NCBI GenBank assembly: GCA_041493035.1
Contig: JBGPYB010000011.1
Coordinates: forward strand, 1-53,940
Direction: 5' to 3'
From: JBGPYB01 sp041493035
Lineage (GTDB): Bacteria > Acidobacteriota > Vicinamibacteria > Fen-336
DNA length: 53,940 nucleotides
Each line of letters begins with the position of its first letter. Positions within the stretch are counted from its first letter, which is position 1. Of this stretch, positions 25,208 to 33,212 are shown piece by piece. Under the pieces are notes generated by a model. The model was not told where the DNA came from and did no database searches. It saw nothing but the letters and a program-made list of their open reading frames with translations. Both the position numbers and the translations under genes were made by a program.

Positions 25208-25875
25208 CGTGCGGCGAAGTCCAGGAACTCATCGACGACTACGTGGACGGCGCTCTGACCGGGCCCGAGCTTCACGAGGTGGAGCTGCACATCGCATCCT
25301 GCGCGGCGTGCCGGGAAGAAGAGAGACAGCTTCGAGCCCTGATCGCGAGGGCCTCGGCGCTCCCGCGAGAGAAAGCGCCGCCGAGGGATCTCTGGCCTGG
25401 GATCGCCGCTCGCCTGGGCGAGCACGGCGACGCGAGGGCTCGCTGGAGCGGCACGCGACGCGTCCTTTTCTCTCGCCCCATGGGCCTCGCGGCGGCGGCA
25501 GCAGTCGCTCTGGCGCTCCTCTCGGTCCTCGTCGGGCGCCCCACGGGCCAGGCGACCCCGCCGAGCCCCACCGGCTCGATCGAGACCGTGTCCACCAAGG
25601 GAACGCCGGCTCCCGTCCTGGCCGCCGAGACCGACTACGTCCGCGCCACGGGTCAACTCATGGACGCCCTGAGCGCGCGCCGCTCCGGTCTCTCGCCCGA
25701 GACCGTGAAGGCGGTCGACGACAACCTGAAGACCATCGACGACGCGCTGCGGCAGATCCGGGTGGCCCTCGACAAAGACCCCGGCAACCGCCAGCTCACG
25801 AAGATGCTGGCCTCGACCCACCAGAAGAAGCTGGACCTTCTTCTGAGGCTCTTGAAACTGACGTCGCAGATCTGA
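25204..25875 (+). CDS. Zinc-finger anti-sigma factor (ZAS type), membrane-anchored
   Basis: 223 residues. The N-terminus carries a zf-HC2 anti-sigma domain, TCGEVQELIDDYVDG and HIASCAACREEERQ, with the His-x3-Cys-x2-Cys zinc motif. One membrane segment (about 95-115, LAAAAAVALALLSVLVG) separates it from an extracytoplasmic sensor half with a helical stretch (VDDNLKTIDDALRQIRVALD). It would hold the ECF factor encoded just upstream (ATGA overlap at 25204-25207) and release it on an envelope signal. GGGAGG precedes the ATG by about 10 bases. The DNKDP-like ending is common to this acidobacterial anti-sigma subgroup. Confidence 0.92.
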   Translation: MTCGEVQELIDDYVDGALTGPELHEVELHIASCAACREEERQLRALIARASALPREKAPPRDLWPGIAARLGEHGDARARWSGTRRVLFSRPMGLAAAAAVALALLSVLVGRPTGQATPPSPTGSIETVSTKGTPAPVLAAETDYVRATGQLMDALSARRSGLSPETVKAVDDNLKTIDDALRQIRVALDKDPGNRQLTKMLASTHQKKLDLLLRLLKLTSQI

Positions 25876-25899
25876 TCCCTGGAGAAGGCGGAGACGCTG

Positions 25900-26781
25900 A
25901 TGAAGACAATGACGTCGATGATGGTACTGGCCCTCGCGGTGGCCCCCGCGTCCCTTCGAGCCCAGCAGAAGCTCGACGAGAAGCGTTCCGCCGCGCGTGA
26001 CGGGGTCGTCGAGATCGAGAGCGCAGCCGGGTCCATCCACGTCATCGGCTGGAACCGGGCCGAGGTCACCGTGACGGGCACCCTTGGACCGGGAGCCGAA
26101 GGGCTCGAGATCTCGGGAGGCTCCCACCGCACCCAGATCAGCGTCGAGACCGACCGCAACCCCCACGGTGTCAACGCCGATCTCGAGATCCATGTTCCCG
26201 CGGGCAGCCGCATCGAGATCAACTCCTTCGCCGCCACGATCGCGGTGTCGGAGGTGACGGGCGCGGTCACCGCCGAGGGCGTCAACAGCAGCATCTCGGT
26301 GGCGGGGGGATCGAAGGAGGTGTCGGCGCAGACGGTGAACGGCACCGTCGACGTCTCCGGCGCCACCGGACGGGTCCACGCCGAGTCGGTGAACGGCGCC
26401 GTCACGGTCAAGGGCGTCAAGGGCTCCATCGAGGCGAGCACCACCAACGGAAGGCTGGTGGTGACAGGCGGGACTCTCGAACACGTGGGGTTGGAGACGG
26501 TTTCGGGGCCCATCCGGTTCGAAGGGGACCTCACCAAGGCCGCGTCCATCGAAGCGCAGACCGTGAGCGGGAACGTGGATCTGGTTCTCCCCGCCACGAT
26601 CTCGGCGGATTTTTCCTTGACGACCTTCAGCGGAGATATCCAGAGCGACTTCGGGGGCGCGGCGCGGCGTCCGAACAAGCACACGTCCCAAAAGGAGCTC
26701 GAGTTCACCACGGGTGACGGCGATGCGAAGGTCGAGGTGCAGACCCTGAGCGGCGCCATCGTGATCAAGAAGCGTCCGTAG
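25900..26781 (+). CDS. Exported DUF4097-family beta-repeat protein
   Basis: 293 residues with a signal peptide (about 1-22, ending LRAQ). The rest is a right-handed beta-repeat of DUF4097 type: DGVVEIESAAGSIHVIGWNR, then recurrent TVNGTVDVSG, SVNGAVTVKG, TTNGRLVVTG and TVSGNVDLVL units, one strand pair per about 20 residues. Function of the family is unknown; members are often controlled by ECF factors or stress systems and may sit on the cell surface. The ATG has a GGAG 8 bases upstream. Third gene of the ECF operon. Confidence 0.88.
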   Translation: MKTMTSMMVLALAVAPASLRAQQKLDEKRSAARDGVVEIESAAGSIHVIGWNRAEVTVTGTLGPGAEGLEISGGSHRTQISVETDRNPHGVNADLEIHVPAGSRIEINSFAATIAVSEVTGAVTAEGVNSSISVAGGSKEVSAQTVNGTVDVSGATGRVHAESVNGAVTVKGVKGSIEASTTNGRLVVTGGTLEHVGLETVSGPIRFEGDLTKAASIEAQTVSGNVDLVLPATISADFSLTTFSGDIQSDFGGAARRPNKHTSQKELEFTTGDGDAKVEVQTLSGAIVIKKRP

Positions 26782-26790
26782 GAGGCAGAT

Positions 26791-27585
26791 ATGAAAGTGC
26801 AGCGAATCGGATCCGTACTGGTCTTCTCCGGCCTCTTGGCCCTGTCACAGCCGAGTGCCGGCGCCCAGGACTTTCACTGGGCGGGGCTGCTCGCGTCGGG
26901 GCAGACACTGGAGATCAAGGGAGTGAACGGAGCCATTGACGCCGCCGCGGCCGCGTCCACCGGTGGCGAGGCGGACGTCGTGGCCGCGAAGCGCGGGCAC
27001 CGCAGCGATCCGAACCAGGTGGAAATCAAGGTCGTGAAGCACTCCGCGGGAATCACGATCTGTGCCGTCTATCCAAGCAGAAGCGGACGCGCCAACGATT
27101 GCCAGCCCGGAGAAGGGGGCCGGATGGAGACCCACGACAACGACGTCGACGTCCACTTCGTCGTGAAGGTCCCCGCCGGCGTGCGCTTTGTGGCCCGAAC
27201 CGTCAACGGAAATGTCGACGCCGACGGGATCGGCGGGGATGTCGAGGCCCACACGGTCAACGGCGGGATCCGCGTGGCCGCCATGGGTGTGGCCCGGGCC
27301 GAGACCGTCAACGGGTCGATCAAGGCCAGCCTCGGACGCGGGGACGGCGCGGAGCCCCTCGACTTCAAGACCGTCAACGGCAGCATCGCGGTCGACCTCC
27401 CCGGCGACGTCAACGCCGACGTGAGGGCGGGCACGGTCAACGGCGAGATCGAGACGGACTTCCCCCTCACCGTGAAGGGGCGCCTGACCTCGAAGCACCT
27501 TTCGGGAACCCTCGGGAGCGGCGGGCGCGCGCTCAGCCTGGAGACCGTGAACGGCAGCATCCGCCTGCGACGCGGCACGTCCTAG
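26791..27585 (+). CDS. Second exported DUF4097-family beta-repeat protein
   Basis: 264 residues, signal peptide about 1-25 (ending SAGAQ). Six copies of the tetrapeptide TVNG, spaced about 18-25 residues apart, mark a regular beta-solenoid (TVNGNVDADGIGGDVEAH, TVNGGIRVAA, TVNGSIKASL, TVNGSIAVDL, TVNGEIETDF, TVNGSIRLRR). At DNA level these are recurrent GTCAACGG words. The gene follows its paralogue by 9 bases with AGGAGG 7 bases before the ATG, so the two proteins are probably made together. Ends one base before the convergent gene. Confidence 0.88.
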   Translation: MKVQRIGSVLVFSGLLALSQPSAGAQDFHWAGLLASGQTLEIKGVNGAIDAAAAASTGGEADVVAAKRGHRSDPNQVEIKVVKHSAGITICAVYPSRSGRANDCQPGEGGRMETHDNDVDVHFVVKVPAGVRFVARTVNGNVDADGIGGDVEAHTVNGGIRVAAMGVARAETVNGSIKASLGRGDGAEPLDFKTVNGSIAVDLPGDVNADVRAGTVNGEIETDFPLTVKGRLTSKHLSGTLGSGGRALSLETVNGSIRLRRGTS

Positions 27586-27586
27586 C

Positions 27587-30430
27587 TCAGAACGGCAGGC
27601 CGAGTCGGGCGAAGACCTGGGTCTCACCGCGGGTCGAGACGCCGCGCGCGAGGCCAACGACGCCCGTGAGCGGAAGGCGGTGGCCGACGACGAAGTCCGA
27701 GCCGAGTGTGAGACCCACGGCCGCTTTGAGATCGCCGGCCCGGAAGGCGCCGCTCCAGGCCTCCCCGAAGTCGAGGAACGCGGACGCGTGAAGGTGGCGC
27801 ACGAAGAGGGGGAAGGACCTATAGCCTCTTTGGGGATGAGACAAGGGGACGCGGTACTCGGCGTTCGCGTGGACGACGCTGCGCCCGTGGAACTCGTCGT
27901 CCCCGTAGCCCCGTAGCACCGACACGTTGGTTCCAGCGAGGTCGAAGAGCGATCCGTCGGGGAAGCCGCCCAGGCGGAAGGAATCCGCGAACTCAGGTCG
28001 GCCGAAGGTCGTGCCGCCGCCCAGTCGAAGGGCCAGGGAGTCCGTTTCGCCGAAGACCCTCGTATAGGCGCGGGCGTCGGCCGTGGCCTTCCAGAGCGAG
28101 ACGTCGCTCCCGAGCGCCGGACCTTGGTTCATGAGAGCCGCGAAGAGGCGCCATCCCTCCACCGGTGCCGGGGAATAGGGGAACTGCCGCGCGCTGCTCA
28201 GTGCCCAGGCCGCTTCGAGCCCTCCGAGGTCGAGGTGGGAGGCGCGGTCTCCTTCGACGAGAGAATCGCGTTCCCGCTTCCAGGCGAGAGACAGCGTCTG
28301 CGAGTGGCGGAGGGACCGCGTGATCGGCACGCTCGCTCGAAGCGTGGCCTCCTGGGTTCGAGAGAAGGCATCGGCGCTAGCGGGGTCGCTGGTGTCCTCG
28401 AGGATCACCGTGAACGTGGGTCGGAAGCGATCGTACTGGTAGTAGCCCTGGAACCCGATGCGGCCCGTCTCCGACCCACGATGGACGTCCAGGCCGTAGG
28501 CATGGCGAAAGAGGGGATCGACCCCGCCGGTCGCCACACCGATCTTCGTCTCTCCCGAAATGATCCCGGTCGCGTAGGGCGTCCAGAAGCGCGGCAGAAG
28601 CGCTGGGAGCGGCCGATAGGGCCGGTCGGGAGCGGTGGCCGGCGACGGTTCGGGGGGTTCGAGGGGATAGGGATCCACGAAGGCGCCGGCCGAGAACACG
28701 TTGCTCAGGTCCAGAGACATCGACCGGAGGTCGTAGCCCGCCGCGCTGTAGTCGGCGAAGACGACGCGCTCACCCCCCGGGGCGACGTCCGGTGTGAAGG
28801 CGCCTCCGAGCACGTTCGTGACGCGGAGCAACGCCCCGTCGACGAGTCGCAAGGCAAAGAGGTTCGAAACACCGTCACGGTCCGAACGAAAGACGAGATG
28901 CGTCCCGTCGCGAGACCAGGCGGGCTCCACGTCCTTGGCCCTGTCGTGGGTCAACTCCTCGGAAGCACCCGACGTCGGATCGATCCGCATGAGGTCGAGC
29001 CATCCGCCGGAGGCGAGGCGCGAGGCCACGATGACGTCCCCCCTCGGGCCCCAGCGGGGACCGCTCCACTCGACACCGCCCTTCTCAGGGACGAGGACAC
29101 GCAGCGCTTGACCATCCCGATCGACGACGGCGATCTGGCTCCCGCTCCCGGTCTCGCGAACGAGGGCGATCCATCGGCCGTCGGGGGACACGTCGGGGTC
29201 TCGGGCACGGAGGCCGCGGGTGAGCCGCTGCACGCGGCCCGTGGCCACGTCGACGCGCCACAGGTCGCTGTACGTCCGGAAGAGGTCGTAGACCTCCATT
29301 TCGTCGAACACCAGGGACGACCCGTCGGGAGTCCACGAGAGAGACGACCCGGAGTTGCGCGGAGCGAGCTCGCGATCGCTGGTGCCGTCCGACCGCATCA
29401 GGCGGATCGCGCCATGGCGCGTCAGGGTACGGCTCGTGTACGCGATCCACGCGCCATCAGGACTGAAACGCGGACCGACCTGCCGAACGCCGCGAAAGGT
29501 CAGAGGCGTCGACTCCGTGGCTCCTCGTGCCTTGATGGCGCGCGCCTCTTTCTCGAAAGCCGAAAGGGACGCTACTCGCCATTCGAGCCAGCGCGTATGG
29601 AAGGTGGCGCCGGTCACCGCATAGCCGGTGAGGTCGTCGGCGTACGGGATGATGTGCCCCGAATGGACACGCGCGATCTCGGGGAGCGTCTTCCGGCCGA
29701 AGCGCTCGTTCAGGTCGCGAAGGAACGCCTGGCCGAAGAAGTAGGCGGACTGCCCGCCCGGCCAGCGGTCGAGGTTCAGGTTCGCCTGGTCTTCGAGGGG
29801 GAAGTCGCCTGCGAGAGCCGCGCTGCGGAGGACCATGCGCACGTCGGGATTACGCCCGCGGCCGAACGCCGTCCCTTCGGTTTCTTCGTAGGTGGCAAGG
29901 CCTTCGAGAAGCCAGCCGGGAGTCAAGGCGTTGGGAAAGAGATAGGGGGCTCGCCCGAGGATCTTCCGGCCGAACCGCACGGCTCCCCGGGCGTGCTCGA
30001 GGTGGACGATGTGGGTCAGCTCGTGGGTCAGCACGAGGCGCAGCCATCCGGCGTGGTTGCCGAACTCGTCGGTTCCGTTGGGAGTGATCGCGCGGATGTG
30101 GACGAGGGGATAGGGGAGGGGCGTCGCGAAGCCGTTGGGGTCGTCGGTGGTGTCGGCCAGGACGATCTGCACGACCCCCACGCCCGAGTGATACCGCGCC
30201 TCGTGCCGGGTCAGGATCTCATCGCCCAACGCTGCCGCCTGCCGGGCGAGGGCCTCGAGTCCCTGGGGGTAGTGCACCACGACCCGCCCCCAGGCCAGGC
30301 TGCGAAAGCGTAGGCCGGGGGGGAAGGAGGCGCCCTGCGCGGCTTGGGAGGCGAAAAGGAGCGTCGACGCCAACACCACGGAGCTTACGATCCGGCGGGA
30401 AGACCCTCGGCTGTCCCTGGGATTCGCCAC
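27587..30430 (-). CDS. Peptidase-MA / TolB-like propeller / Omp85-type barrel fusion
   Basis: 947 residues, GTG start. Signal peptide about 1-33. A gluzincin peptidase-MA domain (about 45-270) has zinc motif HELTH at 136-140 and the distal Glu in WLLEGLATYEE (about 176). A PD40/TolB-type beta-propeller (about 300-590) has repeats such as GPRFSPDGAWIAYTS, DPDVSPDGRWIALVR and EPAWSRDGTHLVFRS. A C-terminal Omp85/BamA-like barrel (about 640-947) ends ARLGLPF with a terminal Phe. The layout suggests an outer-membrane protein carrying a periplasmic or surface protease and a propeller. The peptidase motif looks intact. Its promoter candidate (30439-30447) leaves 8 bases before the GTG, implying a leaderless message. 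Confidence 0.9.
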   Translation of the reverse strand: MANPRDSRGSSRRIVSSVVLASTLLFASQAAQGASFPPGLRFRSLAWGRVVVHYPQGLEALARQAAALGDEILTRHEARYHSGVGVVQIVLADTTDDPNGFATPLPYPLVHIRAITPNGTDEFGNHAGWLRLVLTHELTHIVHLEHARGAVRFGRKILGRAPYLFPNALTPGWLLEGLATYEETEGTAFGRGRNPDVRMVLRSAALAGDFPLEDQANLNLDRWPGGQSAYFFGQAFLRDLNERFGRKTLPEIARVHSGHIIPYADDLTGYAVTGATFHTRWLEWRVASLSAFEKEARAIKARGATESTPLTFRGVRQVGPRFSPDGAWIAYTSRTLTRHGAIRLMRSDGTSDRELAPRNSGSSLSWTPDGSSLVFDEMEVYDLFRTYSDLWRVDVATGRVQRLTRGLRARDPDVSPDGRWIALVRETGSGSQIAVVDRDGQALRVLVPEKGGVEWSGPRWGPRGDVIVASRLASGGWLDLMRIDPTSGASEELTHDRAKDVEPAWSRDGTHLVFRSDRDGVSNLFALRLVDGALLRVTNVLGGAFTPDVAPGGERVVFADYSAAGYDLRSMSLDLSNVFSAGAFVDPYPLEPPEPSPATAPDRPYRPLPALLPRFWTPYATGIISGETKIGVATGGVDPLFRHAYGLDVHRGSETGRIGFQGYYQYDRFRPTFTVILEDTSDPASADAFSRTQEATLRASVPITRSLRHSQTLSLAWKRERDSLVEGDRASHLDLGGLEAAWALSSARQFPYSPAPVEGWRLFAALMNQGPALGSDVSLWKATADARAYTRVFGETDSLALRLGGGTTFGRPEFADSFRLGGFPDGSLFDLAGTNVSVLRGYGDDEFHGRSVVHANAEYRVPLSHPQRGYRSFPLFVRHLHASAFLDFGEAWSGAFRAGDLKAAVGLTLGSDFVVGHRLPLTGVVGLARGVSTRGETQVFARLGLPF

Positions 30431-30438
30431 GCGTCGAC

Positions 30439-30447
30439 AGTGTAACG
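30439..30447 (-). promoter_or_regulatory. -10 box (CGTTACACT) for the peptidase-MA/barrel gene
   Basis: Minus-strand CGT-TACACT ends 8 bases before the GTG at 30430. It directly follows the hairpin at 30445-30480, so terminator and next promoter abut. Confidence 0.35.
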
Positions 30448-30480
30448 GACGGCAGGGTTTGAGACTTCCCCGCCGTCCGT
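30445..30480 (-). terminator. Stem-loop after the DUF6600-type gene
   Basis: 13-base arms ACGGACGGC(A/G)GGG with one mismatch around a 10-base loop, 20 bases past the stop of the DUF6600-type gene on the minus strand. The tail TTACACTG has only a weak T-run, so termination may be partial or the hairpin may protect the 3' end. Confidence 0.55.
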
Positions 30481-30499
30481 GGTCGAGCCGGGGTGTGCG

Positions 30500-31726
30500 T
30501 CAGTGATGGCCGTGCTTCGGGGGCTTCTCGTCGGAACGGTTCGCGGGCGAAGGTGAACTCTGAACGGCGCGTCGCTCGCGGTCCTGCCTTTGGGCCAACG
30601 CCTGTCGCTCACGAGACTCGTGCTCGGCTTGGGCCCGAACCTCCTGCTTATGGAACTCGCGTACCCGATCCCGGTCCACGGGACGCGGCCGACGGTCGTT
30701 CTCTTCGAATCGACCCCGGCTCGGTGTCGCCACTGGCCGGCTGGGGATCACCTCGGCGCGAGGCGCGACCGGGTCCATGCGCCGCTCGGCCCTGGGCCGA
30801 TCCTCGTGGCGCGGCTGCATCGAGACGCGATCCTCGCGCTCGAGGATCCTGCGCAGGTCGGCCCGCTCCCGCTCCTGGGCAGAGTCGAAATGGCGCCGCT
30901 CCTGGGCTTGCCGATGGTCGAACCTGTCCGGCCGTTCGGGGGATGCGAAGGCGTGGACCTCGTGTCGCACGTCGGCCGGGTCGGGCGCCACCCGAGGCCG
31001 GAACACGGCCACCTGACCCCGCTCGATGCGGGCCCCCCGTGCGGCCGCGGGAGACTCGACCTCGCGGAGCTGGACCCGCGGTACCGCATGACCCGTCACG
31101 TGTTCGACGCGGCTCACCTCGATGCCTCTGTTGACGATCCGGTTGTTGACCACGGTGTAGTTGGTGATGTTCTGCGTCACGTTGACGAAGGTGACGTTGC
31201 GAGCGACCGGAACGAAATGGTTGTAGACCCGAGGCTCGCAGAAGTGGCGCGTCTCCACGAAGGAGTAGGCGAAGGGGTCGATACGGAAGCCGAAACCGAC
31301 TCGGAAGACGTCGACTTCAGGAGGCAACGGCGCCCATCCGACATAGCCCCCTCCCGAACGCCAGGCGACCCACGCCGGGGCCCACTCGTTGCCGGGAACC
31401 CAGATCCAGCCGTAGGCGGGCTCGAAGGCCCAGCGCCCGTAGTGGTCGGTGGCCCAACCCCAGTCTTCGTCGGAGGCCCACGTCCAGTCGTAGTCGGTGT
31501 AGACCCAGTGGCCCGTCGTGTACGGCCGCCACCCGTAGGCCTGGTGACGCGGCGTCCAGACGGTCCCGAATCGCTCGCTCTCGATCCAGTCACCGTATGG
31601 GGAAAGCGAGTCGTGGAACAGGTTGATGTTGACACCGATGGAAACCGATGCGGCAGCCCGATTGGGAGAAAGAAAAACAGGAGAACCAGCGGCTATGACA
31701 GCGATCAAGACTGCGGTGCGTCTCAT
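30500..31726 (-). CDS. DUF6600-type exported YXWG-rich protein
   Basis: 408 residues from the ATG at 31726, chosen for its strong Shine-Dalgarno AAGGAGG about 5 bases upstream; the frame is open 25 codons further. Signal peptide about 1-26. The middle (about 30-230) is extremely rich in Trp, Tyr and Gly in repeats like SPYGDWIESERFG, YGWRPYTTGHWVYTD, DEDWGWATDHYGRW and AFEPAYGWIWVPGNEW, the DUF6600/YXWGXW type, ending VTQNITNYTVVNNRIV. The last about 170 residues are low-complexity, rich in Arg, Glu, Asp and His, and probably disordered or coiled coil. Function unknown, likely envelope. A sigma-54-like promoter lies just upstream, suggesting activator-dependent control. Confidence 0.85.
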   Translation of the reverse strand: MRRTAVLIAVIAAGSPVFLSPNRAAASVSIGVNINLFHDSLSPYGDWIESERFGTVWTPRHQAYGWRPYTTGHWVYTDYDWTWASDEDWGWATDHYGRWAFEPAYGWIWVPGNEWAPAWVAWRSGGGYVGWAPLPPEVDVFRVGFGFRIDPFAYSFVETRHFCEPRVYNHFVPVARNVTFVNVTQNITNYTVVNNRIVNRGIEVSRVEHVTGHAVPRVQLREVESPAAARGARIERGQVAVFRPRVAPDPADVRHEVHAFASPERPDRFDHRQAQERRHFDSAQERERADLRRILEREDRVSMQPRHEDRPRAERRMDPVAPRAEVIPSRPVATPSRGRFEENDRRPRPVDRDRVREFHKQEVRAQAEHESRERQALAQRQDRERRAVQSSPSPANRSDEKPPKHGHH

Positions 31727-31761
31727 GGACGACCTCCTTGAATGACGACGCCCGGGTATGG

Positions 31762-31777
31762 AGCAAGGGAGATGCCA
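31762..31777 (-). promoter_or_regulatory. Sigma-54 (-24/-12) promoter candidate
   Basis: Minus-strand TGGCATCTCCCTTGCT matches TGGCA(C/T)-N5-TTGC(A/T). GG and GC are 10 bases apart. Predicted start near 31751, leader about 25 bases containing the AAGGAGG site of the DUF6600-type gene. Second such element in the window. Confidence 0.6.
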
Positions 31778-31897
31778 TGTCGACTTGCGGCCGCGCTTCA
31801 CCGTATCGCGACGGATCCCTTGGGTTTAGTGGCGCAGATGGGCGACGGAGAAGGTGTCGAGAGTCTATTCCGGAGGACATGTCTCGCTCCGGGTTGG

Positions 31898-31906
31898 TGC
31901 TACCCT
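31898..31906 (+). promoter_or_regulatory. Extended -10 box (TGCTACCCT) for the Nudix-thiD-moaE operon
   Basis: Plus-strand TGC-TACCCT, about 35 bases before the ATG at 31942; no -35 hexamer visible. It would drive the four-gene run 31942-34419. Confidence 0.4.
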
Positions 31907-31941
31907 CCTGCCGCTGTGACGACGGTCACGAGCGGAGGAGC

Positions 31942-32586
31942 ATGGAAGAGACCCACGAGGAGCTTCTGAACGTCTACGACGCAGCCGGAACCATCGTCGG
32001 CGCCCGACCGCGCCGCGAGGCCAAGGCCTCGGGCCTCGCAGTAGGCGCCGTCAACGTCCTTCTGGCGAACGCAGCAGGCGAGGTGTTGCTCCAGCGACGT
32101 CCCCTCGACAAGGAGAACGGCGGACGCTGGGACAAGTCGGTGGGGGGGCACGTGCGCGCCGGCGAGACCTTCGACGAAACAGCCGTGCGGGAGGCAGGCG
32201 AGGAGCTTTTCGACGACCCCGTGTCGGCTTGCGTCCGCCTTGCCGGCAGCGACGAGGAGTATCGGGATCTCGTCACGGGGAGCGCGGGGCGAGACGGTGT
32301 CGTCTTTCGCCGGGTTGGCCTTCGATTGGGGTTGCGTGATGTCCGTCTATCGCCCGCGGGCGTCCTGCGCAACGTGCTCTACCACGTGGCGATCTACCGC
32401 GGACGGACGGACCTGGCCCAGGAAGCCTTCCGCCCGCAAGCGTCGGAGGTCGCCGGCCTCGGCTACTTCCGGGCCGAAGACGTCGACCGGATGCTTCTTG
32501 CCCGCGAGCTGGCGCCCAACATGGCGTTCCTCTGGCTGACCGAGGCTCAGGCGTTGCTCCACGGGGGGACGCTGCCACCGCGGTAG
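31942..32586 (+). CDS. Nudix hydrolase (YfcD/IPP-isomerase-like subgroup)
   Basis: 214 residues from the ATG at 31942, preceded by GGAGGAG; the open frame continues upstream but lacks family sequence. The start ELLNVYDAAGTIVGARPRRE resembles the YfcD/IPP-isomerase-like group. The Nudix box GHVRAGE-x7-REAGEEL (about residues 74-94) is complete. Nudix enzymes hydrolyse nucleoside diphosphates linked to another moiety; substrate here is unknown. First gene of a run in which each later gene overlaps or nearly touches the previous one. Cytosolic. Confidence 0.88.
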   Translation: MEETHEELLNVYDAAGTIVGARPRREAKASGLAVGAVNVLLANAAGEVLLQRRPLDKENGGRWDKSVGGHVRAGETFDETAVREAGEELFDDPVSACVRLAGSDEEYRDLVTGSAGRDGVVFRRVGLRLGLRDVRLSPAGVLRNVLYHVAIYRGRTDLAQEAFRPQASEVAGLGYFRAEDVDRMLLARELAPNMAFLWLTEAQALLHGGTLPPR

Positions 32587-32594
32587 AATCGAGC

Positions 32595-33212
32595 GTGGAC
32601 TCTCCCACCTGGACGTCGATCGCCGCGGCCCTCCGTTCGAGACCACCGGGTCGCGTGGAAGAAGCGATCACCCAGCGCGCGGCTGTCGCCCTCGTCCTGC
32701 GGGACGCCGGTCAGGGCCTCGAGCTTCTGTTCATTCGTCGGGCGGACGACCCTCGAGACCCGTGGTCGGGCCACACGGCGTTCCCCGGCGGACGATCGGA
32801 GCCGGGAGATATCGACCTCGCGGCCACGGCCATTCGGGAGACGCGCGAAGAGTTGGGCCTGGATCTGACGCAAGACGCCGATCCGCTCGGAGCTCTCGAC
32901 GAAGTGCAGGCGATCTCTCAGATGCGGCGGATGGACCTCGCCATTTCCCCCTTTGTCTTCCGACTTCGCCAGAATTCCCCCCACCAGGCGAGCGCCGAGG
33001 TACGCAGCATCCACTGGCTTCGCCTCGAGGACCTTCTCGCGGACCGGCACCGCTCCTCGATGACCCAGCAGCACCAGGGGCAGATCTTTCAGCTTCCCTG
33101 TCTGCGAATCCAGGACCTTGTCATCTGGGGACTGACCCTTCGGATGTTCCTGGACTTGCAGAATCGTCTGGCGACGGGCGGCACGACCTTCGTGGCGGAG
33201 GGACGAGCGTGA
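32595..33212 (+). CDS. NudL-like CoA pyrophosphatase (Nudix)
   Basis: 205 residues, GTG start. The segment LLFIRRADDPRDPWSGHTAF followed by PGGRSEPGD matches the NuCoA signature of NudL enzymes, next to the Nudix box (AATAIRETREELGLDL). The family splits CoA and oxidised CoA to 4'-phosphopantetheine and 3',5'-ADP. There is no Shine-Dalgarno; a TAGAAT hexamer (32584-32589) ends 5 bases before the GTG and overlaps the stop of the previous Nudix gene. This is consistent with either a leaderless promoter or plain read-through. The stop overlaps the thiD start (GTGA). Confidence 0.88.
   Translation: MDSPTWTSIAAALRSRPPGRVEEAITQRAAVALVLRDAGQGLELLFIRRADDPRDPWSGHTAFPGGRSEPGDIDLAATAIRETREELGLDLTQDADPLGALDEVQAISQMRRMDLAISPFVFRLRQNSPHQASAEVRSIHWLRLEDLLADRHRSSMTQQHQGQIFQLPCLRIQDLVIWGLTLRMFLDLQNRLATGGTTFVAEGRA

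Noticed and set aside
28124..30313. 729-codon plus-strand frame opposite the peptidase/barrel gene
   Set aside because: No motif, typical antisense composition; the minus strand has HELTH, PD40 and barrel features.
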